DNA of 64,000 nt, taken from positions 62,001-126,000 of the forward strand of contig JAHBVX010000005.1 of NCBI GenBank assembly GCA_019637295.1, in the 5' to 3' direction. The notes below the pieces were generated by a model. It did no database searches. It saw only the letters and a list, made by a program, of their open reading frames with translations, and was not told where the DNA came from. The translations under genes and the position numbers were made by a program. Below, piece after piece: positions 33,800 through 41,473 of the stretch (its first letter is position 1; each line of letters opens with the position of its first letter). The DNA is from Polyangiaceae bacterium. GTDB lineage: Bacteria > Myxococcota_A > Polyangia > Polyangiales > Polyangiaceae.

Positions 33800-34087
33800 A
33801 TGGATAAGAAGGACCCCAAGAGCAAGCTGCCCCGCCTCCAGAAACGACCCGCGGATTTCCTGCAGTCCGAGGAGCAGCGTCAAGCCACCAAGCCCGCGAC
33901 TACTGGCGATCTGCTCAGCCGCGCGGACGTCCGCCTCGACGGGCTCGAGGGCGGCTTCAACGCCCACGCCTCGCACGCCTCCCACGGCTCCCACGGCTCC
34001 CACGGCTCCCACGGCTCCCACGGCTCCCACGGCTCCCACGGCTCCCACGGCTCCCACGGGTCGCATGGCTCGCACGGTCAGTGGTGA
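33800..34087 (+). CDS. hxsA: HxsA-type precursor peptide with Ser-His-Gly repeats
   Basis: A 95-residue peptide, the best candidate substrate of the locus. Residues 1-53 form a charged leader (MDKKDPKSKLPRLQKRPADF at the start, then a mixed helical part ending LDGLEGGFN). From residue 55 it is AHASHA followed by eleven Ser-His-Gly units (61-93) and a final Gln-Trp, giving twelve overlapping His-Xaa-Ser triplets and 13 histidines. There is no signal peptide and no cysteine. The ATG at 33800 has a GAGGGA site; a GTG at 33785 overlapping the hxsB stop is also possible. The next radical SAM gene starts inside its stop codon, so peptide and enzymes are translationally coupled. Confidence 0.85.
   Translation: MDKKDPKSKLPRLQKRPADFLQSEEQRQATKPATTGDLLSRADVRLDGLEGGFNAHASHASHGSHGSHGSHGSHGSHGSHGSHGSHGSHGSHGQW
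33980..34078 (+). repeat. Eleven 9-bp tandem repeats in the precursor gene
   Basis: Eleven consecutive nine-base units encode Ser-His-Gly. The first eight, 33980-34051, are identical at every base (TCCCACGGC); the last three differ only at synonymous positions. Identical codon use over eight units suggests recent expansion by slippage, so copy number probably varies between strains. Confidence 0.95.
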
Positions 34088-35055
34088 GCCAGCTCATCCT
34101 GACCGTAACGCGACGCTGCAACCTTCGATGCAACTACTGTCCCACGGCGAAGGATGGCTTCCCCTCGCTGACCCCGCGCGACGCGCTGCGGGCGCTCGCC
34201 GTATTTCGTGATCGCTTCGGGGGCGGCGACGTGAAGCTGTTCGGCGGCGAGCCGCTGCTCGAGCCCGAGGTCGTTCGAGCGGTGTTCGAGGCGGCGCGGC
34301 GCGAGCCGCGGATCGGCCGGGTGTACCTGTCCACCAACGGTCTGGGGCTGGACTCCGAGTGGTTGGCGTACCTGGCCGGTCACGACAAGGCCGTGCTCAC
34401 CCTCTCTCTCGACGGCCGTCCGGGCGATCACCGCCGGCTCCGACGCGCCTTGCCGAACGTGGGGGACGCGTACGAGCACGTCCTCGGGCTGCTCCCCGAG
34501 TTGCTCGCCATGCCCCGGCTGGTCGTCACCCAGACCATCGCACCGTCGACGGCAGCGTCGGCGGATCAGAACTTCGCGCACCTGCTCGGCCTGGGGTTTC
34601 GCCGCTTCAACTTCCTGCCGGGCTATTACCTCCCCTGGCGTGACGAGCAACTCCGCGCCCTGCGCCAAGGTTTCGAGGCGATCGCCTCACGCATCGCGGA
34701 ACGCTGGCAACAGGGTCGGTTCACCTACGTTCGAAACCTGTTCACCTGGGCGCCCACGCCATTCTTCAACACGGGAGTAGTGGTCGACTCGGATGGCAGC
34801 ATCCACCCGAACAACCTGGGGCTGGCCTCAGCCCTCGACGAGCTGTTGCCCCGTAGCCGCAGCGGCAGCCTGGACGACCCACCCACCCTCGACGAGCTGG
34901 AGCGCAAGGCCCGCGACGTCGACGCCTGGCTGCAGGAGAAGCTGCCTGCCGACGTGATGCGCTCCACGGTCGCGGTCGACGCCGAGCTGAGCCGGTTCTG
35001 CCGTGGTTTGTACCCCGAGTTCGCGGCCTACCGCCGGCGCAGGAGCGCCGCGTGA
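34084..35055 (+). CDS. Radical SAM enzyme E, directly downstream of the precursor
   Basis: A 323-residue radical SAM protein starting with a GTG that overlaps the precursor stop (GTGA). The cluster motif CNLRCNYC occupies residues 12-19, followed by VKLFGGEPLLEPEV and LSLDGRPGDHRR. It is compact and has only one or two C-terminal cysteines, so it lacks a SPASM domain. Its position corresponds to that of HxsC in other His-Xaa-Ser systems, but it does not show features that I can firmly tie to HxsC, so no symbol is assigned. The stop is overlapped by the next radical SAM gene. Confidence 0.87.
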   Translation: MSQLILTVTRRCNLRCNYCPTAKDGFPSLTPRDALRALAVFRDRFGGGDVKLFGGEPLLEPEVVRAVFEAARREPRIGRVYLSTNGLGLDSEWLAYLAGHDKAVLTLSLDGRPGDHRRLRRALPNVGDAYEHVLGLLPELLAMPRLVVTQTIAPSTAASADQNFAHLLGLGFRRFNFLPGYYLPWRDEQLRALRQGFEAIASRIAERWQQGRFTYVRNLFTWAPTPFFNTGVVVDSDGSIHPNNLGLASALDELLPRSRSGSLDDPPTLDELERKARDVDAWLQEKLPADVMRSTVAVDAELSRFCRGLYPEFAAYRRRRSAA

Positions 35056-36065
35056 TGCACCTGCCGGTTCTCCCGAGCGCCGCCCCGAAGCCGGCGGCGG
35101 ACACGCCCTGGATCGGTCCGAACGGGCGGGCGATGGAGCGACTCGAGCTGCACCTGACCTACACGTGCCCCGAGCGCTGCAGCTTCTGTTCGGAGGAGCA
35201 CCGCATGAAGGCCTATCGCGGCTACCCCGTGACCTGGGGGCGGGTCGCCACCGTGCTGCGTCTGCACGCGAGTCGAGGGGTTCGCGGCGTGCACTTGACG
35301 GGTGGCGAGCCGACCATCCATCCGCAGTTCATCGAGACCCTGGTCCTGGCCAAGAAGCTGGGTATGCGGACGAGCGTCGGGACCATCGGCACCCGCCTCG
35401 CCGACGAGGCGTTTGCCCGTCAGGCGCTGCCGCACCTGGACGAGGCGCTCTTCTCGCTGCACGGTCCGAGCGCCGCAGTGCACGATCGCATGGCTGGTCG
35501 TGACGGGAGCTTCGCGCGCGTAGTGCTCGCGCTCGAGAACTCCCTGCGCCTGAAGCCGGGCTTCGGCGCCTACGTGAACACGGTGGTCACCCGTCACAAC
35601 GTGGACGCGCTCGCCGACACCGTGGCGCTCGCGGACCAACTGGGCGCCAAGTTGATCGTGATCTCCAACACCACCCCGGAGGGCGCAGGGCTCGACCGCT
35701 ACGACGAACTGGCAGTTCCGCTCGACGAGCTCGCGCGGGTACTGCCGCTGGCGGCGGAGCGCGCAGCGGCCGCCATCGTCCGCTTCTTTGGCGTGCCCAT
35801 GTGTCTGCTCGGCGCGCACTCGATGCTCTCCAACGATCTGCACTGGGACCCGCGGGTCACGGTGGAGTGGCAGAGCGCACCCGGCAAGGTGGTGTTCGAC
35901 GGGATCTACTCGTGGGCGCCGGACCGCAAGCGTGTGCACACCCTGGCCTGCGAGCGCTGCACCCGCAAGGGCGTGTGCATGGGGGTCTTCGATCGGTACG
36001 CCGAGCTGTATCCGACCGAGGCGCTCGTCCCCTTCACCGAGTCGGGCGCGGGGGACGACGCGTGA
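35055..36065 (+). CDS. Radical SAM enzyme F
   Basis: A 336-residue radical SAM protein with CPERCSFC at 38-45, GVHLTGGEPTIHP, and ALFSLHGPSAAVHDRM, the same SxHG motif seen in enzymes C and G. One short C-terminal cysteine group, CERCTRKGVC near residue 298-307, could hold part of an auxiliary cluster. The ATG at 35055 overlaps the preceding TGA by one base; a GTG at 35052 is the alternative. The next gene begins with a GTG overlapping its stop. The substrate is unknown; the operon position points to the adjacent repeat peptide. Confidence 0.86.
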   Translation: MHLPVLPSAAPKPAADTPWIGPNGRAMERLELHLTYTCPERCSFCSEEHRMKAYRGYPVTWGRVATVLRLHASRGVRGVHLTGGEPTIHPQFIETLVLAKKLGMRTSVGTIGTRLADEAFARQALPHLDEALFSLHGPSAAVHDRMAGRDGSFARVVLALENSLRLKPGFGAYVNTVVTRHNVDALADTVALADQLGAKLIVISNTTPEGAGLDRYDELAVPLDELARVLPLAAERAAAAIVRFFGVPMCLLGAHSMLSNDLHWDPRVTVEWQSAPGKVVFDGIYSWAPDRKRVHTLACERCTRKGVCMGVFDRYAELYPTEALVPFTESGAGDDA

Positions 36066-37192
36066 GCAACCAAGTCCAGAGCCCGCTACGCGACCGGCGC
36101 CGCAACGTCGAGATCAACGTCGGCAAGAGCTGCAACAACAAGTGCGTCTTCTGCCTCGATGGGATGCCGAGCAAGGAGGACAAGCGCTTCATCGACTTCG
36201 AGGTCATGAAGGCGGAGCTCGATCGCTGGCGCAGTGAGGGTCACGAGTCGGTCGGCTTCCTGGGCGGCGAGCCCACGACCTACTCGCGCATCACCGAGTC
36301 CATCGCCTACGCGAAGCAGATCGGGTTCACGCGGATCGCGGTGGCTACCAACGCCATGATGTTTCGCCGCGAGGCCTTCGTCGACGAGCTCGTGGACGCT
36401 GGGCTCACCCGGGTCACCATCTCCATGCACGGCCACACCGCCGCTCTCGAGGACCGGCTCACGGCGGTGCCCGGTGGCTTCGAGAAGAAGTGCGCGGCGA
36501 TTCGCAACCTCCAGAAGCGCCAGGCGCGCGGGGATCTCGCCGACGGACTGAGCGTGAACCTGGTCCTCAACGGCTGGAACTACCGCCACCTGCCCAAGAT
36601 GATGCGCTTCTTCTTCGAGCAGATGGGCCTCGAGGACCTGCGAGTGAACTTCATCCGCCCGGAGGGCTACGCCGAGGGCAGCGCGGATCTGACCCCCACG
36701 CTGACGGACGTGGTGCCGCTCTTGATGAAGGCGGTGCTGCTCAACGAGTACCACTTCCGCAAGATCTTCACCTTCGCCGCCGTTCCGTTCTGCGTCCTGC
36801 CGCCGGAGCTCTTGAACAGCAAGAACCTCTTGGCCAAGTACGTCGGGGACGTATACCGAGACCTGTCCACGGATTGCTCCATCCGTAACGAGGGTTTCGA
36901 CATCGGCGTGGCCCGAGTGGAAAATGGCCGCTCGCGCTTCAACTGGCAAGATCGCAAGCGCTTCGACCTGAAGGACCAGCCGGACGGCTGTCGCACCTGC
37001 GTGATGGCCGAGATGTGCGAGGGGGTGTGGCGGGGTTACCTCGACATCTACGGTGACGGCGAGCTCGCGCCGCTCGCTGCCGAGGGAGGGCGCCTCGGCC
37101 GTCGCGCGCCCTTGCCCGCTCGGGCCCCCCAGCCCCGGCCCGTCACGCCGAAGCCCGCGTTCCCCGTGCGCCTCACGGTCTTGTCTCGCTGA
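36062..37192 (+). CDS. Radical SAM enzyme G, last gene of the hxs operon
   Basis: A 376-residue radical SAM protein. The cluster motif CNNKCVFC is at 24-31, with FLGGEPTTYS and VTISMHGHTAALEDRL resembling enzyme C closely. A C-terminal group CRTCVMAEMC near residue 308-317 is SPASM-like. It starts with GTG overlapping the stop of enzyme F (GTGA). The last 35 residues are Pro/Arg-rich. It ends the plus-strand run and is followed by a hairpin and a convergent lipoprotein gene. Confidence 0.86.
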   Translation: MSNQVQSPLRDRRRNVEINVGKSCNNKCVFCLDGMPSKEDKRFIDFEVMKAELDRWRSEGHESVGFLGGEPTTYSRITESIAYAKQIGFTRIAVATNAMMFRREAFVDELVDAGLTRVTISMHGHTAALEDRLTAVPGGFEKKCAAIRNLQKRQARGDLADGLSVNLVLNGWNYRHLPKMMRFFFEQMGLEDLRVNFIRPEGYAEGSADLTPTLTDVVPLLMKAVLLNEYHFRKIFTFAAVPFCVLPPELLNSKNLLAKYVGDVYRDLSTDCSIRNEGFDIGVARVENGRSRFNWQDRKRFDLKDQPDGCRTCVMAEMCEGVWRGYLDIYGDGELAPLAAEGGRLGRRAPLPARAPQPRPVTPKPAFPVRLTVLSR

Positions 37193-37216
37193 GAGCCGCC
37201 GGGACAGGCCGGCTCT
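37192..37216. terminator. Hairpin between convergent hxs operon and MopE-repeat lipoprotein gene
   Basis: AGAGCCG (37192-37198) pairs perfectly with CGGCTCT (37210-37216) across an 11-base loop, filling exactly the gap between two convergent stop codons. A T tract is missing, so it is a probable bidirectional but not classical terminator. Confidence 0.45.
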
Positions 37217-39034
37217 TCAGTACTTACCGTTCGAGAGCTCGATGTTGTACGGGGCGCAGGTCGGGGCGCCGACGTTGTAGATGCGCACGAAGTAGCTCGC
37301 GGTGTCGTTGCTGCACACGTTGCGGTTTGGTACCGGCGTCGCGGTGCAGTTGCCCTCGCCGCACGGGGCGGAGACGGTGCAGCCGGTGTTGGTCCAGTTC
37401 TGGTCCACGTACCAGTCGACGGCGTCGGGCTGAGAGCTGCCGATCGTGGTCCCTCCCGCGCCGGGGCAGCCGCCGCGGTGCACGTCCATGCGGTAGTTGC
37501 CGCCCGGGTTGCTCAGGAAGCGGACGTCCACGTGGAACTCGTCGCCGTTGGTGTCGGTGTCGTCGGTAGCCTGGAACGTGTACCACACGCTCCTCCCGCT
37601 GAAGGGCGCGTTGCCCTGGCGGGTCGTGGTGGCCGCGGACACGTCCGCGAGGGTACCCACGTTGATGGCCGTGGCGCAGGTAGCGCCCGTGGCCACGGGG
37701 CTCGGGCTGGCCTGGCACTCACAGCCGTTCGCGAAGGTGCTGTCGATGTCGTAGTAGTTGGCGGCGCAGCTCTGTATGCCGCAGCCGAGGGCGCCGTTGC
37801 ACTGAGTCGACGTCGCGTTGGGCGGGGACGGACACAAGATGTTGGCCGGCACCTCGGACTGGTCGACGATGTTGTTGCAGTTGTTGTCCTTGCCGTCGCA
37901 CTTCTCCGGGTTGCCGGGGAAATTGGTCGGGTCGTTGTCGTTGCAGTCCGCGCAGGACAGGCTGCCGTCGCCGTCGTTGTCGATCTCACCGCCGCTGGCC
38001 CAGGTCAGCGAGTTACAGTCGTTGTCTTTGCCGTCACAGATCTCCGGGTTGCCCGGAAAGCGCGCGGGATCGTTGTCGTCGCAGTCGATGCAGGCGGGTG
38101 CGCCGTCCCCGTCCGCGTCTTGCTCGCCGCCAGGGAAGTCCGCCTGGCCGTTGCAGTCGTTGTCCTTGCCGTCGCACTTCTCGGTGTTGCCCGGGTAGTT
38201 GTTCTTGTCGTTGTCGTCGCAGTCCAGGCACACCGGCACGCCGTCGCCGTCCTGATCCACCTCGCCACCCGGGAAGTTCGCGAGGCCGTCACAGTTGTTG
38301 TCCTTGCCGTCGCACTTCTCGGTGTTGCCGGGGAAGTTGTCCTTGTCGTTGTCGTCGCAGTCCAGGCACGAGAGCACGCCGTCGCCGTCGTTGTCGACCT
38401 CGCCGCCCGGGTGGCTGGCCGAGCCGTTACAGTTGTTGTCCTTGCCGTCGCACAGCTCCGGCGCCCCCGGGTAGACGGTGTTGTCCGAGTCGTCGCAGTC
38501 CTGGCAAGCCGGGTGGCCGTCGCCGTCCGCGTCCACGTAGCCCACCGAGCCGTCGCAGTTGTAGTCGTTGGGGTCGTCGCAGTTGTTCTCGAGCGCGCCC
38601 GGGTGGAACTTGGGGTCGTTGTCGTTGCAGTCGCCTACCTGCTCGGCGAAGCCGTCCGGCTTGTTGCACGCGACCTTGGTCTCGCCGGTGGACACGCCGT
38701 AGCCATCGGCGTCCTTGTCCTCGTACCAGGTCTTGGCGTCAGTGGCGTCGTTGTCGATCAGACCGTCGCAGTCGTTGTCTTTTCCGTCGCAGACTTCCTC
38801 TTCGGGCACGCAGCTCGAGGCGTCGCCCGCCCCGCCGCCAGTGCCGCCGGTGCCGCCACCATCGCCGCTGCCGCCGCCGGTCGCGCCGCTACCTGCGGCG
38901 CCGGTCCCCGAGTCCGCTTTGGTCCCGGGTTTGGTGTCGGCATCGCTGCCGCCCGCGCACGCGGGCGCCACGAACACGGCGCACAGCGTCGCTGCGCATA
39001 TCCCTTTTAGCCAATGCAAGCCTGCCTGCGGCAC
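37217..39034 (-). CDS. Lipoprotein with MopE-type metal-binding repeats
   Basis: A 605-residue lipoprotein. The signal peptide ends in a lipobox-like APAC, then a Gly-rich linker to about residue 75. Residues 75-400 carry six CDGKDN-D/N-C motifs alternating with six DC-D/N-D-x-D segments ending in PGN or PGA; this is the MopE putative metal-binding repeat, in which acidic and cysteine residues are thought to bind calcium or copper. The C-terminal 180 residues form a beta-rich domain (VWYTFQATDDTDTNGDEFHV) like those found in secreted bacterial proteins. GTG start with a perfect GGAGGTG ribosome site. Surface-exposed function is inferred. Confidence 0.88.
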   Translation of the reverse strand: MPQAGLHWLKGICAATLCAVFVAPACAGGSDADTKPGTKADSGTGAAGSGATGGGSGDGGGTGGTGGGAGDASSCVPEEEVCDGKDNDCDGLIDNDATDAKTWYEDKDADGYGVSTGETKVACNKPDGFAEQVGDCNDNDPKFHPGALENNCDDPNDYNCDGSVGYVDADGDGHPACQDCDDSDNTVYPGAPELCDGKDNNCNGSASHPGGEVDNDGDGVLSCLDCDDNDKDNFPGNTEKCDGKDNNCDGLANFPGGEVDQDGDGVPVCLDCDDNDKNNYPGNTEKCDGKDNDCNGQADFPGGEQDADGDGAPACIDCDDNDPARFPGNPEICDGKDNDCNSLTWASGGEIDNDGDGSLSCADCNDNDPTNFPGNPEKCDGKDNNCNNIVDQSEVPANILCPSPPNATSTQCNGALGCGIQSCAANYYDIDSTFANGCECQASPSPVATGATCATAINVGTLADVSAATTTRQGNAPFSGRSVWYTFQATDDTDTNGDEFHVDVRFLSNPGGNYRMDVHRGGCPGAGGTTIGSSQPDAVDWYVDQNWTNTGCTVSAPCGEGNCTATPVPNRNVCSNDTASYFVRIYNVGAPTCAPYNIELSNGKY

Positions 39035-39199
39035 GATTCACCTCCGAACCACGACACAGCCACTCTATCACCAGAACGAGCGGAACACGACCGATCGCAA
39101 GCGGAACACCTCTGCGCACCAGGTGGGCGCATGTGTGCCGGCGGCGGTCGCCGAGTTGTGGTTCGTCGCCAGGGGTCGCGCTATGCTCTGCCGCAGCAA
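39035..39199. other. Divergent promoter region of two surface-protein genes
   Basis: 165 bases between divergent lipoprotein genes. A TATGCT hexamer at 39182-39187 (in CGCGCTATGCT) lies 12 bases before the ATG at 39200, and the same CGCGCTATGCT occurs before the CAP-domain gene at 45298-45308. A ribosome site GGAGGTG precedes the minus-strand GTG at 39034. Confidence 0.45.
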
Positions 39200-41020
39200 A
39201 TGCGGCTGCCGATTTCACGCCTGGCCGGCTTTCTCTGTCTGATGGGCGTCGGCTACGCGCCCGGCTGTGGCTCCGGCGCCGACGCTCCGCCGGGCGCGTC
39301 CTTCGGCGGGGGCGGCAGCGGCGGGTCGAGCGGCTCCGGAGGCGGAGGCGGCCCCAGCGGCGGGGCCGGCGGCAGCGCCGCGACCGACTCGGGCAGCGGC
39401 GGCGGCATCCAGTTCGACGGTGGCGGCTGCACCGGCCCGCACTGCTCCGACGATCTGCGCTCGATCGTGGACTGCGACGGCAAGGTGCTCGAAGCGTGTC
39501 TCGGCGCCGAGGGTTGCGACCAGAAGACCGTGACGTGCATGAACGCTTGCGCGGCCAGCGAGAGCGCCAAGCGCTCCATCGGCTGCGAGTACTACGCGGT
39601 GTTCATGGATCAGCTCGACCAGGCGTCGTGCTTTGCCGTGTTCGTCGCCAACAGCTGGGGCCAGAGCGCCCAGCTCGCGCTCGAGTACGACGGTCAGCCG
39701 CTGCCGGTGGAGCAGTTTGCCTATCTGCCCGTGGGCACGGGAACGAACACCACGTACGTCCCCATCACCAGCGCCGGGCTGCCGCCCGACAAGGTGGCCA
39801 TCTTGTTCTTGGCGGGCCCGAGCGGGACGCCCAGCAAAGACAACCCCGTGTGCCCCAAGCCAGCGGCGGTGCCCAGCGGGGCGATGCTCACCAACGCCAC
39901 GGGTAAGAGCCGCGCGTTCCGCATCACCAGCGACGTCCCGGTGGTGGCCTACCAGATCAACCCGTTCGGGGGTGGGAGCGCCGCCGTCACCGGCGCATCG
40001 CTGCTGATCCCCACCGCGGCTTGGGATACCCGCTATCTCGCGGTCCACGCGGCGGAGCCCGGCCCGTATCCGGCTAGCCTGAACATCGTGGCGAGGGAGC
40101 CGACCAACGTCACGCTGCTGCCCGCCAAGGCCATCACGGGGGGCGGGGTCCTGCCCAGCGGCGCCGCGAACGTTCCCTACACGTTCTCGCTCGGCGCCGG
40201 GGAGCACGCCCAGTTTACCCAGGTCGCCTCCCTCGACGGCACCGTGATCGAGGCGGACAAGCCCGTGGGGCTGTTCGGCGGCGGGCGCTGCGCGCAGGTG
40301 CCCACGACTCAGTACGCCTGCGACCACGTGGAGCAGATGATCCCGCCGGTTCAGGCCCTCGGCAGCGAGTACGTGGGCGTGAGTCACAAGTCGCGCAGCG
40401 GAGAGCCGGGCTTCTGGCGCATGATGGGCGTGGTGGACGGGACCAAGCTCACCTGGTCGAGCGACGTCGGCGGCCCCGCGACGCTCAACCGCGGCGAGGT
40501 GGCCCACTTCTTCAGCTCGTTCCCGTTCGTGGTCAAGAGCCAGAGCCGCGATCACCCGTTCGTGCTCATCGCGCACATGACCGGCGGCAGCACGAACAAC
40601 ATGCAGGGCGTCGGGGACGCCGACTCGGTGCTGATCATCCCGCCGGAGCAGTACCTCCGCAACTATCTGTTCTTCGCGGATCCCACCTACCCCATCACCA
40701 ACCTGGTCGTCGTCCGCTCCCCGGAGCCCGAGGGGGGCTTCGCCGACGTCACCCTCGACTGCGCGGGGGTGCTCGGCGGCTGGAAGCCGGTGGGCAAGTA
40801 CGAGTACACCCGCGTGGACCTGACGGTGGGAGACTTCCAGAACGCGGGCAGCTGCACCACCGGCTCGCGCAAGATGCACTCGGCTGGCAAGTTCGGGCTG
40901 TGGGTCTGGGGCTGGGGCTCACCGCAGACCGCCTCGTTCACGTCCTACGTGTCCTACGGCTACCCGGGGGGCATGAACGTGCAGCCCATCAACGAAGTCG
41001 TCGTCAGCATCCCGCGCTGA
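39200..41020 (+). CDS. IgGFc-binding-like surface lipoprotein
   Basis: A 606-residue protein with signal peptide and lipobox-like GYAPGC, a long Gly/Ser linker (residues 30-70), a small Cys-rich segment (CTGPHC to CMNAC), and a C-terminal 470-residue domain of the IgGFc-binding N-terminal type. Typical segments are FAVFVANSWGQSAQL, VVAYQINPFGG, LLIPTAAWDTRYLAV, VGLFGGGRCAQVP and HVEQMIPPVQALGSEYVGV. Such domains occur in many secreted proteins from Myxococcota, and antibody binding is not implied. ATG at 39200 gives the signal peptide directly. A GC-rich hairpin follows the stop. Confidence 0.85.
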   Translation: MRLPISRLAGFLCLMGVGYAPGCGSGADAPPGASFGGGGSGGSSGSGGGGGPSGGAGGSAATDSGSGGGIQFDGGGCTGPHCSDDLRSIVDCDGKVLEACLGAEGCDQKTVTCMNACAASESAKRSIGCEYYAVFMDQLDQASCFAVFVANSWGQSAQLALEYDGQPLPVEQFAYLPVGTGTNTTYVPITSAGLPPDKVAILFLAGPSGTPSKDNPVCPKPAAVPSGAMLTNATGKSRAFRITSDVPVVAYQINPFGGGSAAVTGASLLIPTAAWDTRYLAVHAAEPGPYPASLNIVAREPTNVTLLPAKAITGGGVLPSGAANVPYTFSLGAGEHAQFTQVASLDGTVIEADKPVGLFGGGRCAQVPTTQYACDHVEQMIPPVQALGSEYVGVSHKSRSGEPGFWRMMGVVDGTKLTWSSDVGGPATLNRGEVAHFFSSFPFVVKSQSRDHPFVLIAHMTGGSTNNMQGVGDADSVLIIPPEQYLRNYLFFADPTYPITNLVVVRSPEPEGGFADVTLDCAGVLGGWKPVGKYEYTRVDLTVGDFQNAGSCTTGSRKMHSAGKFGLWVWGWGSPQTASFTSYVSYGYPGGMNVQPINEVVVSIPR

Positions 41021-41022
41021 TC

Positions 41023-41040
41023 CACCGGCATCCGCCGGTG
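41023..41040. terminator. GC-rich hairpin after the IgGFc-binding-like gene
   Basis: CACCGGC (41023-41029) and GCCGGTG (41034-41040) form a perfect seven-pair stem with a four-base loop directly after the stop codon. There is no T tract. It separates the lipoprotein gene from the nuo promoter. Confidence 0.5.
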
Positions 41041-41044
41041 AGGC

Positions 41045-41074
41045 TTGAACGCCTGGGCCGCCGGGTGCTAAGAG
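41045..41074 (+). promoter_or_regulatory. Probable promoter of nuoABCD
   Basis: TTGAAC at 41045-41050 and TAAGAG at 41069-41074 are 18 bases apart, with an extended TGC just before the -10 box. Initiation would be near 41081, leaving a leader of about 33 bases before the nuoA ATG at 41114. Confidence 0.45.
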
Positions 41075-41113
41075 CCAACGCGCTTCCCTCTGCTCGAAGC
41101 GAGTCCCCGGATC

Positions 41114-41473
41114 ATGCAGGCCTGGCAAAGTGCGCTGTCCTTCTTGCTGCTCTCGGCGTTCGTCGGTGTCAGTATGCTCCTCGCGGCGCGGGTGCTGCGC
41201 GTGCGCGCCAAGAAGGAGTCGCCCCTCAAGGAGCTGACCTACGAGTGCGGCGAGGAGCCCGAGGGCACGGCGTGGATCAAGTTCCACCCCCGCTACTACG
41301 TCGTGGCGCTCGTGTTCGTGCTGTTCGACGTGGAGGTGGTGTTCCTGTTCCCCTGGGCGCTCGTGATCCGTGAGCTCGGCGCGCTGGCGATCATCGAGAT
41401 GTTTCTGTTCGTCGGCATCCTCCTGCTCGGTTGGGCTTACGCCCTGCGCAAAGGAGCGCTCAAGTGGCAGTAG
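41114..41473 (+). CDS. nuoA: NADH-quinone oxidoreductase subunit A
   Basis: A 119-residue membrane subunit of complex I with three transmembrane helices at about 7-28, 63-85 and 92-112. The conserved loop LKELTYECGEEPEGTAWIKF, just after the first helix, carries the cysteine of the quinone-tunnel loop, and FVLFDVEVVFLFPWA is the standard second-helix signature. The nuoB GTG lies ten bases inside its 3' end. It heads the nuoABCD block. Confidence 0.96.
   Translation: MQAWQSALSFLLLSAFVGVSMLLAARVLRVRAKKESPLKELTYECGEEPEGTAWIKFHPRYYVVALVFVLFDVEVVFLFPWALVIRELGALAIIEMFLFVGILLLGWAYALRKGALKWQ

Noticed and set aside
33980-34078. Short tandem repeats as a CRISPR array or regulatory DNA repeat
   Set aside because: The 9-bp units have no spacers and are in frame inside a coding sequence, so they are a peptide repeat.
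34084-35055. Naming this gene hxsC
   Set aside because: Position suits HxsC, but I cannot point to HxsC-specific features; any of the three downstream radical SAM enzymes could fill that role.
37860-38790. Repeated DNA in the MopE-type gene as a mobile or satellite repeat
   Set aside because: The similarity follows the protein repeat (Cys/Asp motifs) and has diverged at the DNA level.
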